This document shows, piece after piece, positions 17,821 to 27,248 of a stretch of 64,000 nucleotides of DNA. Below the pieces are notes generated by a model. That model ran no database searches, had not been told where the DNA came from, and was given only the letters and a program-made list of their open reading frames with translations. The position numbers and the translations under genes were made by a program. The DNA is taken from the NCBI GenBank assembly GCA_023451735.1, contig JAEXYH010000092.1, positions 34,241-98,240 of the forward strand, read 5' to 3'. Positions within the stretch are counted from its first letter, which is position 1, and every line of letters starts with the position of its first letter. Origin of the DNA: Pseudomonadota bacterium. Its GTDB lineage: Bacteria; Pseudomonadota; Alphaproteobacteria; Rhizobiales; Rhizobiaceae.

Positions 17821-18777
17821 ATGACCGATCTGCCAGAACACATGGACCCCAAGCGCTCTTTCCAGGCGCTCATCCTGACGCTCCATAACTACTGGGCGGA
17901 TAAGGGCTGTGCCGTGCTGCAGCCTTACGACATGGAAGTCGGTGCCGGCACTTTCCATCCGGCCACGACGCTGCGCGCGCTCGGCCCCAGACCGTGGAAG
18001 GCCGCTTACGTGCAGCCTTCGCGTCGCCCCTCCGATGGTCGATATGGCGAAAACCCCAATCGTCTGCAGCATTACTACCAGTATCAGGTCATCCTGAAGC
18101 CGAACCCGTCCAACCTGCAGGAACTCTATCTCGGCTCGCTGAAGGCGATCGGCCTCGATCCGCTTCTGCATGACGTGCGCTTTGTCGAGGACGACTGGGA
18201 AAGCCCGACGCTCGGCGCCTGGGGTCTCGGCTGGGAGTGCTGGTGCGACGGAATGGAAGTGTCGCAGTTCACCTACTTCCAGGCTGTCTGCGGCATCGAC
18301 TGCTCGCCGGTTGCCGGCGAACTGACCTATGGTCTCGAGCGGCTGGCCATGTATGTCCAGGGTGTCGACAATGTCTACGATCTGAACTTCAACGGCCGCG
18401 AAGGCGAAGAGAAGATTTCTTACGGTGATGTCTTCCTGCAGGCCGAGCAGGAATATTCCCGCCATAACTTCGAATTCGCCAATACCGAGATGCTGCATCG
18501 CCACTTCATCGATGCCGAAAAAGAATGCCAGGCGCTGCTCGCTGCCGGTGCGCCCGGCGACAATGCCAACCAGATGCTGCACAAATGCGTCTTCCCGGCC
18601 TATGACCAGTGCATCAAGGCATCCCACGTCTTCAACCTACTGGATGCCCGCGGGGTGATTTCCGTCACCGAACGCCAGAGCTACATTCTGCGCGTTCGCG
18701 CGCTCGCCAAGGCCTGCGGCGAAGCCTTCCTGCTGACAGACGCTGGCGGCGCGAATTTCGGTGAAAAGGCAGCTTGA
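17821..18777 (+). CDS. glyQ: Glycine--tRNA ligase alpha subunit
   Basis: Catalytic alpha chain of the heterotetrameric bacterial glycyl-tRNA synthetase, charging tRNA(Gly). 318 residues from ATG 17821. Family blocks: VLQPYDMEVGAGTFHP, NPNRLQHYYQYQVI, WGLGWECWCDGMEVSQFTYFQ and the YGLERLAMYVQG motif. ATG 17806 or GTG 17776 are alternative starts; none has a strong ribosome binding site, so the start is uncertain. The partner glyS is 2.7 kb downstream, separated by LemA and DUF2207 genes on the same strand. Confidence 0.96.
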   Translation: MTDLPEHMDPKRSFQALILTLHNYWADKGCAVLQPYDMEVGAGTFHPATTLRALGPRPWKAAYVQPSRRPSDGRYGENPNRLQHYYQYQVILKPNPSNLQELYLGSLKAIGLDPLLHDVRFVEDDWESPTLGAWGLGWECWCDGMEVSQFTYFQAVCGIDCSPVAGELTYGLERLAMYVQGVDNVYDLNFNGREGEEKISYGDVFLQAEQEYSRHNFEFANTEMLHRHFIDAEKECQALLAAGAPGDNANQMLHKCVFPAYDQCIKASHVFNLLDARGVISVTERQSYILRVRALAKACGEAFLLTDAGGANFGEKAA

Positions 18778-18860
18778 ACCTGCCTGAGTTCATTTTCCGG
18801 TGACAATCCGGGTCCGGCGACCTAGTCTTCCCGCGGCTTAAACACCTCGGGGAGTTTATC

Positions 18861-19412
18861 ATGTATGTCGCACTCGGCTTGATCGCGCTGGTCGCTCTCT
18901 ATGTGATTGTCATCTATAACGGCCTCGTGCGGGCACGGCAGATGGCGGAAGAGGCGTGGTCGGGTATCGACGTGCAGCTGAAGCGCCGGGCCGACCTGAT
19001 CCCCAACCTCATCGAGACGGTGAAGGGCTATGCCGCTCACGAAAAAGGCACGCTCGAGGAGGTTGTGAAACTGCGCAACCAGGCACAGGCCGTGCCTGCC
19101 GGCGATGTCGCGGGCCGTGCCCAGGCGGAAGGCATGCTCTCCCAGGCCCTTGGCAAGCTCTTCGCCCTGGCCGAAGCCTATCCTGACCTGAAGGCCAACC
19201 AGAATTTTGCCGAGTTGCAGGCTTCGCTGGAGACGATCGAAAGCGAGATCCAGATGGCGCGCCGTTATTACAACGGCTCGGCGCGCGACCTGAATATCAA
19301 GGTCGAGAGCTTTCCCGCCAATCTCGTTGCCGGCCCCTTCGGCTTTTCCAAGCGCGAATATTTCGAGATCGAGAATGAGGCCGATCGCGCCGTGCCCAGC
19401 GTGAAATTCTAA
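18861..19412 (+). CDS. LemA family protein
   Basis: 183 residues. An N-terminal membrane helix (LGLIALVALYVIVIYNGLV) is followed by the LemA helical domain: EAWSGIDVQLKRRADLIPNLI, LKANQNFAELQASLE and RRYYNGSARDLN. Typical length. GGGGAG precedes the ATG. It sits 15 bases upstream of the DUF2207 gene; LemA and DUF2207 or TPM-type proteins are often neighbours, suggesting a shared membrane complex. Its function is poorly defined. Confidence 0.93.
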   Translation: MYVALGLIALVALYVIVIYNGLVRARQMAEEAWSGIDVQLKRRADLIPNLIETVKGYAAHEKGTLEEVVKLRNQAQAVPAGDVAGRAQAEGMLSQALGKLFALAEAYPDLKANQNFAELQASLETIESEIQMARRYYNGSARDLNIKVESFPANLVAGPFGFSKREYFEIENEADRAVPSVKF

Positions 19413-19427
19413 CGCGGGAGATCACTG

Positions 19428-21347
19428 ATGTTTCGGCGCCTTCTCGTCGCCTTTGCCCTGCTTCTGGCCGGATACCTGCCGGCAGCGGCGGAAGAATATA
19501 TCCGCAACTACAACTCCGATATCATGATCGCGGCCGATGGCGCGCTGACGGTGACCGAGACGATCACGGTCAATGCCGAGGGCAACCGTATCCGCCGCGG
19601 TATCTTTCGCGATTTCCCGCTGACCATGGAGGATGCGCAGGGCCGCACGATCAGGGTCGGCTTCGAACTGATTTCCGTTACACGCGACGGGCAGCCGGAA
19701 GCCTTTCACACAGAGACCGTCTCGCGCGGTATCCGCATCTATGCCGGTGGCGAAACCACGCTGCTTTCGCCGGGTGAGCATACCTATGCCATCACCTACA
19801 GGAGCAACCGGCAGATCCGTTATTTCAACGATCAGGATGAGCTTTACTGGAATGCGACCGGCAATGGCTGGCAGTTCCCCATTGCGCGGGCTTCGGCGCG
19901 GGTCACATTGCCGGGCGGCAGGGTCACAAATACCGCTGCCTTTACCGGTGCTTATGGTTCCACCGCCAGAAATGCACGCATGAGCGCTTCCGGCAACCAG
20001 GCGGATTTCACCACAACCCGCCCGCTGGGGAGCGAGGAAGGCCTCACCATCGTCGTTGGTTTCCCAAAGGGCATCGTCGCCGCACCTTCGGCAGACCAGC
20101 AGAGCGCCTGGTGGTGGCGCGACAACCGCAATCTTCTGCTGGCGCTCGGCGGTTTAGCTGTGGTCGCGCTGTATTACCTCATGGTCTGGCGCCGAGTAGG
20201 GCGCGATCCTCAGGGTGGCGTTATCGTGCCGCGCTGGGATACGCCCGCCGGCATCTCGCCGGCTCTGGTCAACTATATCGACAACAAGGGGTTTTCCGGT
20301 GCCGGCTGGACGGCATTTGCCGCCAGTCTGCTCGATCTTGCAGTAAAGGGTTATCTGACGCTGGAAGACCTCAAGTCACGGGTCGTCGTCAGGATCAGCA
20401 ACGGGAAACCGCTGAAGGATCTTCCATCCGGGCAGAAAGCCATGTTGTTCCAGATGGGGGCGGCCGGTGAGACTTTCGCAATCGAAAAGTCGAATGGCGA
20501 ACGGGTGCAGGAAATCGGCAAGGCCTTTCGCCAGGCGATCGAAAAGGAACATCGCGGCAAATATTACAGGCACAATATCATCTATATAGTGCTTGGCGTG
20601 TTGCTCAGCCTGCTTGCAGCCGCGACCTTGCTGATCTTCGGCGATATCGATCCGGACGATCTCGGACTGTTGCTGCCGTCCGTTATCTTCGGTGCGTTCT
20701 GGTCCTTTCTTGCGGTCAAGGCGGGCAAGTCGCTGCTCAGCAAGAGAACGATCACCGCCCGCATCGGTGCGATCATCTATATTGCGATATTCGGCATGGC
20801 GGTCCTTGGCATCGGTGGCACTTTCGTCGTCGGCGCCATTGAAAGCATTGCGGATGGCCAGTGGCCGGTCTTTGCCGGCATCGGCGGCCTCGTCATCATC
20901 AATGTCGTGTTCTTTTTCCTTATGGGCGCGCCCACCCCGCTCGGCCGCCAGCTGATGGACGAGATCGAGGGCTTGCGGCTCTATCTGACGGTTGCCGAAA
21001 AGGACCGGATGAACATGGCGGGCGCCCCCGCCATGTCGCCGCAGCATTTCGAGAAGCTGCTTCCCTATGCCGTGGCGCTGGGCGTTGAAAAACCATGGAG
21101 CCAGGCTTTTGAAACATGGTTGGCAACGGCCGTTGCCGCCGGTGCGGTTGCCTATACCTCGACATGGTATCACGGCGACGGATTCGGCAGTTTTGGCGAT
21201 CGTATAGGTGGCTTTTCGTCGTCCATGTCGCAGACGATCGCCTCCACCATCCCGACGCCGAAATCCTCGTCGTCCTCATCAGGCTTTTCCACGGGCGGTG
21301 GTTTCTCCGGTGGCGGGGGAGGCGGCGGAGGCGGTGGTGGCTGGTAA
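19428..21347 (+). CDS. DUF2207 membrane protein with poly-glycine tail
   Basis: 639 residues. Signal peptide (VAFALLLAGYLPAAAEE), then an extracytoplasmic DUF2207 domain: NSDIMIAADGALTVTETI, IRRGIFRDFP and YWNATGNGWQFPI. There is a membrane helix near residue 235, a cytoplasmic segment, and a cluster of four hydrophobic helices around 385-500. The last 30 residues are Ser-rich then almost pure glycine ending in Trp (GGGFSGGGG), a hallmark of this family. Probably co-transcribed with the LemA gene. Role unknown. Confidence 0.9.
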   Translation: MFRRLLVAFALLLAGYLPAAAEEYIRNYNSDIMIAADGALTVTETITVNAEGNRIRRGIFRDFPLTMEDAQGRTIRVGFELISVTRDGQPEAFHTETVSRGIRIYAGGETTLLSPGEHTYAITYRSNRQIRYFNDQDELYWNATGNGWQFPIARASARVTLPGGRVTNTAAFTGAYGSTARNARMSASGNQADFTTTRPLGSEEGLTIVVGFPKGIVAAPSADQQSAWWWRDNRNLLLALGGLAVVALYYLMVWRRVGRDPQGGVIVPRWDTPAGISPALVNYIDNKGFSGAGWTAFAASLLDLAVKGYLTLEDLKSRVVVRISNGKPLKDLPSGQKAMLFQMGAAGETFAIEKSNGERVQEIGKAFRQAIEKEHRGKYYRHNIIYIVLGVLLSLLAAATLLIFGDIDPDDLGLLLPSVIFGAFWSFLAVKAGKSLLSKRTITARIGAIIYIAIFGMAVLGIGGTFVVGAIESIADGQWPVFAGIGGLVIINVVFFFLMGAPTPLGRQLMDEIEGLRLYLTVAEKDRMNMAGAPAMSPQHFEKLLPYAVALGVEKPWSQAFETWLATAVAAGAVAYTSTWYHGDGFGSFGDRIGGFSSSMSQTIASTIPTPKSSSSSSGFSTGGGFSGGGGGGGGGGGW

Positions 21348-21439
21348 GCCTCCACTTTCCCAATCAGAACTGGTGACTTTTGCGGATGGGCTTGCTAAGC
21401 CCGCCACACCATTATTTTCAGCGCAAAGACTTGAGCCCC

Positions 21440-23593
21440 ATGCCCGATCTGCTTCTAGAACTTCGCTCCGAGGAAATCCCTGCCCGCATGCAGCGCAAGG
21501 CGGCGGGTGACCTGAAAAAGCTCGTGACCGACGCGCTGGTGGATGCGGGCCTGACCTACGAGGGCGCGCGGGAATACTGGACACCGCGTCGCCTGACGCT
21601 GGATATTCGCGGCCTGACCGCCCGTTCCGCCGATCTGCGCGAAGAGATCAAGGGCCCGTCCACCAAGGCGCCCGAACAGGCGATTGCCGGCTTCCTGCGC
21701 AAGGCCGGGTTGGCGGATATCTCCGAAGCCCAGGTGGCCACGGATCCGAAGAAGGGCGATTTCTACGTCGCCATCGTTTCGAAAGCCGGTCGTGCTGCGG
21801 AAGAGATCATTGCGGATGTCATGCCAGGCATCATCCGCTCCTTCCCCTGGCCGAAGTCGATGCGCTCCGGTTTTGCCTCCATGCCGAAGGGATCCAGCTA
21901 TGGCGGCATCGAGGGCAAGGGCTCTGAAAGCCTGCGCTGGGTGCGCCCGCTGCAGTCGATCATCTGCACTTTCGGCTCCGAGCATGACGAAACGAAGGTC
22001 ATCCCCTTCGGGATCGATGGCATCGTGGCCGGCAATGTGACCTATGGCCACCGTTTCCACGCACCGGATGCGATCACCGTCCGCCGCTTCGACGATTATG
22101 TCGCAAGCCTCGAAAAGGCCAAGGTCATGCTCGATGCGGACCGCCGCAAGGACATGATCCTGCACGACGCCCGTGATCTCGCTTTTGCCAGTGGCCTCGA
22201 TCTGATTGAGGATGAAGGCCTGCTCGAGGAGGTCTCCGGCCTTGTCGAATGGCCGCATGTGCTGATGGGCACGTTCGAGAAGGACTATCTCGAAATCCCT
22301 GCCGAAATCATCCGCCTGACGATCAAGACGAACCAGAAGTGTTTCGTCACCCGTCCGCAAGGTGCCGAGGAAGGCCTTTCTAACCACTTCATCCTGATCT
22401 CGAATATCGATGCCAAGGATGGCGGCAAGGAAATCATTCATGGCAATGGCAAGGTCGTGCGTGCCCGCCTGTCCGACGCCAAGCATTTCTGGACCCGTGA
22501 CCAGGGTGACCTGCCGGACTTGGGCACGCTGGTTGACTCGGCGAAAAAATTCGATCTCGACCTGAAGAAGCCGCTCGACCAGCGCATGGCCAAGCTCGAC
22601 GCGCTGAATGTCACCTTTCATGCCAAGCTCGGCACGCAGGGTGAACGCGTTCGACGCATCCGCGGACTTGCGAAGGAACTGGCCCCGATCGTCGGTGCTG
22701 ATCCGATCCTGGTTGATCGCGCGGCGGTTCTGGCGAAGGCCGATCTGCGCACCGAAGCCGTTGGCGAATTTCCCGAATTGCAGGGCCTGATGGGTCGCCG
22801 TTATGCCGTCCTGCAGGGCGAAAACGAATCCGTCGCGACTGCAATCGAGGATCACTACAAGCCGCAGGGCCCGTCAGACCGCGTGCCGAAGGACAAGGTT
22901 GCGATCACCGTGGCGCTCGCCGACAAGCTCGATACGCTCGTCGGATTTTGGGCGATCGACGAAAAGCCGACCGGCTCGAAGGATCCTTACGCGCTGCGTC
23001 GCGCGGCACTCGGCGTCGTGCGCATTCTGCTGGAGCGGAATGTGCGGCTGCCGCTTCTCGCGACCACGAAAGATGCCGACCTCCTCTCCTTCTTCCACGA
23101 TCGCCTCAAAGTTTATCTGCGCGATATGGGCGCCCGTCACGACATCATCGATTCCGTGCTGACGCCGGAAACCGACGATCTTCTGCTCGTCGCCCGCCGG
23201 GCCGAGGCGCTGACCTCCTTCATCTCGTCCGATGACGGCCTGAATCTTCTGGCCGGAAGCAAGCGCGCCACCCAGTTGCTTGCCGCTGAAGAAAAGAAGG
23301 GTACTGTCGTTGCCGAAGGTGTCGCAGAAGAACTCCTGAAGCTCGATGCCGAAAAGGCGCTTTGGGCGGCGATCCAGGTTGCCTCGAAGGAAGCCGCTGA
23401 AGCCGTCGCCAAGGAAGACTTCCGCTTCGCCATGGAAGCCCTGTCTAAGCTGCGCGCTCCGGTCGACAAGTTCTTCGAGGACGTTCTGGTCAACGACGAG
23501 GACACTGCCATCCGCGCCAACCGCCTGGCGCTTCTCAAGGCCATCCGCGAAGCGACCGGTACGGTCGCGGATTTCTCCAAGATCAGCGGCTAA
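21440..23593 (+). CDS. glyS: Glycine--tRNA ligase beta subunit
   Basis: Beta chain, which contributes the tRNA-binding parts of the tetrameric glycyl-tRNA synthetase. 717 residues from ATG 21440 (MPDLLLELRSEEIPARM, the family N-terminus); the frame extends 20 residues upstream but that piece is not family-like. Internal blocks include EWPHVLMGTFEKDYLEIP, TIKTNQKCF and the HD-like KADLRTEAVGEFPELQG, and GSKDPYALRRAALG near the C-terminal third. Followed by a clear terminator. Confidence 0.96.
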   Translation: MPDLLLELRSEEIPARMQRKAAGDLKKLVTDALVDAGLTYEGAREYWTPRRLTLDIRGLTARSADLREEIKGPSTKAPEQAIAGFLRKAGLADISEAQVATDPKKGDFYVAIVSKAGRAAEEIIADVMPGIIRSFPWPKSMRSGFASMPKGSSYGGIEGKGSESLRWVRPLQSIICTFGSEHDETKVIPFGIDGIVAGNVTYGHRFHAPDAITVRRFDDYVASLEKAKVMLDADRRKDMILHDARDLAFASGLDLIEDEGLLEEVSGLVEWPHVLMGTFEKDYLEIPAEIIRLTIKTNQKCFVTRPQGAEEGLSNHFILISNIDAKDGGKEIIHGNGKVVRARLSDAKHFWTRDQGDLPDLGTLVDSAKKFDLDLKKPLDQRMAKLDALNVTFHAKLGTQGERVRRIRGLAKELAPIVGADPILVDRAAVLAKADLRTEAVGEFPELQGLMGRRYAVLQGENESVATAIEDHYKPQGPSDRVPKDKVAITVALADKLDTLVGFWAIDEKPTGSKDPYALRRAALGVVRILLERNVRLPLLATTKDADLLSFFHDRLKVYLRDMGARHDIIDSVLTPETDDLLLVARRAEALTSFISSDDGLNLLAGSKRATQLLAAEEKKGTVVAEGVAEELLKLDAEKALWAAIQVASKEAAEAVAKEDFRFAMEALSKLRAPVDKFFEDVLVNDEDTAIRANRLALLKAIREATGTVADFSKISG

Positions 23594-23617
23594 GTAGGGC
23601 ACTCCTTTGCCGTCGAG

Positions 23618-23643
23618 AAGCCCCGTGAATGCGGGGCTTTTTC
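23618..23643 (+). terminator. Intrinsic terminator of glyS
   Basis: Stem AAGCCCC/GGGGCTT with an eight-base loop and TTTTT, 24 bases after the glyS stop. Confidence 0.9.
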
Positions 23644-23693
23644 ATGCCGTGTCCCCCATGCTAGACTGACATCTGGATGTGAGTGGGCCTTCG

Positions 23694-23765
23694 ATGAACA
23701 AGCCCGTGCAAGTCACTGTCAGCGATCAGGCCGCAAACTTTGTGTCGCGCGAGTCGCAGGCTTAG
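23694..23765 (+). pseudogene. ParD-like antitoxin remnant
   Basis: 23-codon frame MNKPVQVTVSDQAANFVSRE then an early stop. It looks like the N-terminal strand and first helix of a ParD/ribbon-helix-helix antitoxin. Length and early stop indicate decay. Adjacent to a ParE-like fragment. Confidence 0.45.
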
Positions 23766-23791
23766 AGCTATCTGCTAGGTTGCTGCAGACC

Positions 23792-23875
23792 ATGAAACCA
23801 AGCGAGCCTGTGGAAGTCGTCCGCATCCTCCACGAAAAAGTAGATATCCGCAGCCATCTCGACGAACAGCAATGA
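23792..23875 (+). pseudogene. ParE/RelE-like toxin C-terminal remnant
   Basis: 27 codons containing VEVVRILHEKVDIRSHL, which matches the usual C-terminal end of ParE toxins (VEVVRILH...DI). The N-terminal two thirds are missing. Its TGA overlaps the next gene's ATG (ATGA), so it is now only leader to the DUF523 gene. Confidence 0.5.
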
Positions 23876-24372
23876 CCGGTTCCAAAATTCTCATCAGCGC
23901 TTGCCTTCTCGGCCATGCCGTTCGGTATGACGGCAAGGGCAAGCAGCTTGTCCATCCGGCGATCGATCGTTGGCGGGAGGAGGGGCGGTTGGTGACGATC
24001 TGCCCCGAACTTGCCGGTGGCATGAGCGTGCCGCGCCCGCCTGCCGAGATCGAAAACGGCATGAGCGGCGCGGATGTTCTCATTGGCCGCGCCCGTGTTC
24101 TGGAAATCACCGGTGGCGATGTAACCGAAGAATTCATTGTCGGCGCCCGCCGTGCTCTTGAGTTTGCACAGGCTCACGGTTGCACGCATGCCCTGCTCAT
24201 CGACGGCAGCCCGTCCTGCGGCTCCGGATTCATCTATGACGGTTCTTTCGCGGGGCAAAAACAGGCGGGGAACGGTGTGACAGCGGCTTTACTTGAACAG
24301 GCAGGGATTGTGGTTCGATCCGATCGCCAGGTGGATGAGCTGGTAGGCCTGCTGGCCGAGATTGAGGCCTGA
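23872..24372 (+). CDS. DUF523 family protein
   Basis: 166 residues, full length for DUF523. It begins with ILISACLLGHAVRYDG, then CPELAGGMSVPRPPAE and the conserved SPSCGSGFIYDGSF near 122-135. The Cys residues in these three blocks are family-conserved and suggest redox or metal binding, but the function is unknown. Its start overlaps the relic ParE stop. A terminator follows. Confidence 0.88.
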   Translation: MTGSKILISACLLGHAVRYDGKGKQLVHPAIDRWREEGRLVTICPELAGGMSVPRPPAEIENGMSGADVLIGRARVLEITGGDVTEEFIVGARRALEFAQAHGCTHALLIDGSPSCGSGFIYDGSFAGQKQAGNGVTAALLEQAGIVVRSDRQVDELVGLLAEIEA

Positions 24373-24426
24373 CAAGCGGCAAATGTTTGCCTTAGCCTTG
24401 CAACCCTAACCGCTCCCCCGAAAAGA

Positions 24427-24461
24427 GAAAGCCGCCGGACCGGATTGTCCAGACGGCTTTC
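24427..24461. terminator. Bidirectional terminator between DUF523 and chemoreceptor genes
   Basis: Stem GAAAGCCG/CGGCTTTC with a GC-rich imperfect inner helix. T-rich flank on the minus-strand side (TTTCTCTTTT) serves the convergent chemoreceptor gene best. Confidence 0.65.
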
Positions 24462-24530
24462 GTCCCCGCGTCCCCCGCGTAACTTGTGAGGCAAACCCGC
24501 TCTGAAAGGGCGGAGTTGCCGGAGTGAGGA

Positions 24531-26363
24531 TCAGCTTGCCATCCGCATCTGGCTGGCAACGTCGCGCAGATGGTGGGTGCCTGTCGAGCCACTGATCCTG
24601 AACCCACGGATAAGGTTGAGCAATTCCTCGGTGTCAGTCGCGAGCGCCTCTGCGGATGCCGTCGTTTCCTCCGCCATTGCTGCATTGTGCTGGGTTGCGG
24701 CGTCTAGCTGGTTGAGCGACGAGGAGATCGAACGCAGCGTTGTGTCCTGTTCCGCCGCGGAATCGGCGATCTTGCTGACGATGTCGCTGGCGGCCTTCAC
24801 CTGGTTCGAAATCCGCTTCAGCGCTTCGCCTGCCTCACCGACGAGGCGAACGCCGTTCTCCACCTGATGGGAGGAGTGGGAGATCTGGTCCTTTATCTCC
24901 TTGGCGGCCGCTGCCGAGCGCTGGGCAAGTTCACGCACTTCCTGGGCAACCACGGCAAAACCCTTGCCGCTTTCGCCGGCACGCGCCGCTTCCACACCTG
25001 CATTGAGTGCGAGAAGGTTGGTCTGGAAAGCAATCTCGTCGATCACGCCGATGATCTTGGAAATCTCGCCCGAAGACTGCTCGATACCGCTCATTGCCTC
25101 GATCGCCTCGGCGACCACGGCATCACTGCGGCTTGCCTCTCCACTGACGGTGACCACGCGCTGCGCCGCTTCACGAGCGCCGTCCGCAGTCTGCTTGACG
25201 GCGACCGTCAGTTCGTCGAGGGCGGCAGAAGTTTCCTCCAGATTGGCCGCCTGGCGCTCGGTGCGCTGGGAGAGTTCGTTCGATGCGCGGCGAATTTCCT
25301 CCTTCGAGCCGCCGATGTCGATGCCCTTGGCATTGACCTTGGCCATGGCGGCTTCGAGATGGCTGAGAGCCTCGTTGAAGTTGTCGCGCAGACCGGCATA
25401 ACGGCTGCCGAGATCGCCGCAGCGCACGGTCAGATCGCCCTTGGCTAGATCTTCCAGCGCTGCGCCGATGGTGGAGACGACACGTGCCTGGAGATCGGCC
25501 TCGCTGCGCTGCATGTCGAGGTTCTGCTGGCGTTCGCCATCCAATTCCTCCTGCTGGCGCTGCTGGCGTTCCTCCATGGCATGGCGCTCGCGTACCTTCT
25601 GCTGCAGGGCTTCGGTCGCGCGGGCCATCAGGCCGACTTCGTTGGTCATGCCGGTATGCGGGATCTTGAGATCGACGTCTTCATCGGCAACTGCGTTCAG
25701 GGCCTGGCGAATGTCGCCGAGTGGACCGGAAATGTTGCGGATGACGACGAAGGCGAGAATGGCGGCCATGACGAGAATGCCGACGCCGATGCCGACCGCC
25801 TTCATGATGTCGGAGCGGACCTGGGTTTCGAGATCGTCGACATAGACGCCGGTGACGAGAACCAATTGCCACGGTTCGAAGGCGAGTGCATAGGAGCTCT
25901 TGCGGAAGTCATCGCCCTGTTCGCCCGGCTTCGGGCCCATGAAGTCGGCAGTGCCGCCGCCGGCACGGCCAAGCTTGACCAATTCGTCGCGATACATGAA
26001 GCCCTGGTTGTCGGGCTTGCCCTTGAAATTCTGACCGAGCCGCTTGGGATCGGGATGCAGGCGCATCGTGACGTCATAATCGTAGGCGTAGAGATAGCCA
26101 TCCGGCTTGAAGGTCATGGCGGCGACGGCTGCGAAGGCTTGTTTCTGTGCGTCTTCGCGCGTCAGCTCGCCGGCTGCTTCGCGCTCCTGGAACTTCTTCA
26201 GAATGCCGATGCCGGATTCCACCTGGCTGCGCAGCATCCCGTAGCGTTCGGCATAGATGGCGCTGGTGGATGCACGCAGCTCGAAATAGGTGCCGACCGC
26301 GAAGGCGACCATTAAGGTCAGCACAAGCAGCACGAGCTGATGGGAGATCTTCAGGTTCTTCAT
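24531..26363 (-). CDS. Methyl-accepting chemotaxis protein with Cache sensor
   Basis: 610 residues from ATG 26363. N-terminal membrane helix (LVLLVLTLMVAFAVG), a periplasmic single-Cache-like sensor (DGYLYAYDYDVTMRLHP, NFKGKPDNQGF), second membrane helix near 190-210, HAMP region, long coiled coil, and the signalling tip IDEIAFQTNLLALNAGVEAA with EVRELAQRSAAAAKEI. The C-terminus lacks an obvious CheR-tethering pentapeptide. The sCache_2 type often binds small organic acids; the ligand is not known here. The frame's extra 33 upstream codons are ignored. Confidence 0.95.
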   Translation of the reverse strand: MKNLKISHQLVLLVLTLMVAFAVGTYFELRASTSAIYAERYGMLRSQVESGIGILKKFQEREAAGELTREDAQKQAFAAVAAMTFKPDGYLYAYDYDVTMRLHPDPKRLGQNFKGKPDNQGFMYRDELVKLGRAGGGTADFMGPKPGEQGDDFRKSSYALAFEPWQLVLVTGVYVDDLETQVRSDIMKAVGIGVGILVMAAILAFVVIRNISGPLGDIRQALNAVADEDVDLKIPHTGMTNEVGLMARATEALQQKVRERHAMEERQQRQQEELDGERQQNLDMQRSEADLQARVVSTIGAALEDLAKGDLTVRCGDLGSRYAGLRDNFNEALSHLEAAMAKVNAKGIDIGGSKEEIRRASNELSQRTERQAANLEETSAALDELTVAVKQTADGAREAAQRVVTVSGEASRSDAVVAEAIEAMSGIEQSSGEISKIIGVIDEIAFQTNLLALNAGVEAARAGESGKGFAVVAQEVRELAQRSAAAAKEIKDQISHSSHQVENGVRLVGEAGEALKRISNQVKAASDIVSKIADSAAEQDTTLRSISSSLNQLDAATQHNAAMAEETTASAEALATDTEELLNLIRGFRISGSTGTHHLRDVASQMRMAS

Positions 26364-26637
26364 GGAATCCTCGCGACAGTACGAGCCGCCTTCGCCGGCA
26401 GCCGAATAGGGTTCAAGTTTTGGGAAGAGCGCATCCTGCGCACGTTTCGTGCTGCATCGCACAAGGCTAAAAATGCCCTGTATATTTAAATAAAAATTTA
26501 AATTTCCGCCGGATGGCTCCCGGTAACGGATATATTATCCGGCATGACGATGGGTTTTCGACCGGGCAGGTCCGCATAAGTTCCCACAGAAGTATTGCTT
26601 GTGAGGGATCTTGAGAAATCGCGAAGAATAACTCGAA

Positions 26638-27114
26638 TTACTTATTCAACCGGAGGGGAATTTCGTTGAATTCCTGCGCGTCGGGGGTGCTGTTCTCGAC
26701 TGCTCCGGTTTTCGACTCAAGGTCGATCGGATCGCGTTGCTGGGCAGCAATCTGGACCTCGGTCTGGACATGCTTGCCATTGCCGGTATTGATCACGGCC
26801 TGCAACTGATCGACGGTCATCCAGTCCGGAACCTTGCTGATATAGACGACCGGCGAGCCGCCCATCCAGGCATCGGTCCGCACGATTTTCTTCTGTCCGT
26901 CGATCTCCATGAGCGCGACCGACTGGGCGGTGCCTCTCAGCACGGGAACCTTGTAATTGCTGTCATCGGAGGTTTTGAGGGGCGGGCAGGTCTCGCATGT
27001 GATGGCGAGCATGCTCGTGGTCATTCCATCCGTCTTGCTCGAAAGCGGCAGGATCGACTGTGCCTGAACGGTGCCGGCGAAAAGCACGAAGGCTGTAAGG
27101 ACCAGATGACGCAT
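26638..27114 (-). CDS. Small secreted protein, HPE1-like
   Basis: 158 residues from ATG 27114 (AGAGAGG precedes it). Cleavable signal peptide LVLTAFVLFAGTVQAQS, then a short domain with ITCETCPP, VRTDAWMGGSPVVYIS and a Gln/Asp-rich tail. From memory, rhizobial and Agrobacterium proteins with this layout carry the name plant virulence effector HPE1-like; I cannot check this. Isolated between purD and the chemoreceptor, both on the same strand, with about 270 bases on the downstream side and 130 upstream. Confidence 0.75.
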   Translation of the reverse strand: MRHLVLTAFVLFAGTVQAQSILPLSSKTDGMTTSMLAITCETCPPLKTSDDSNYKVPVLRGTAQSVALMEIDGQKKIVRTDAWMGGSPVVYISKVPDWMTVDQLQAVINTGNGKHVQTEVQIAAQQRDPIDLESKTGAVENSTPDAQEFNEIPLRLNK

Positions 27115-27248
27115 GATGCAAACCTCTCTTTGCACCAGTGATACGCCAGGAGTGGTTTCGATCCCGTCAGGAGAATCGGTAAATAACGGCTTAAACTGGA
27201 ACGATGGACTGCAACAGCGCCTGACCCGACCGACGGGTATCGATCAAG

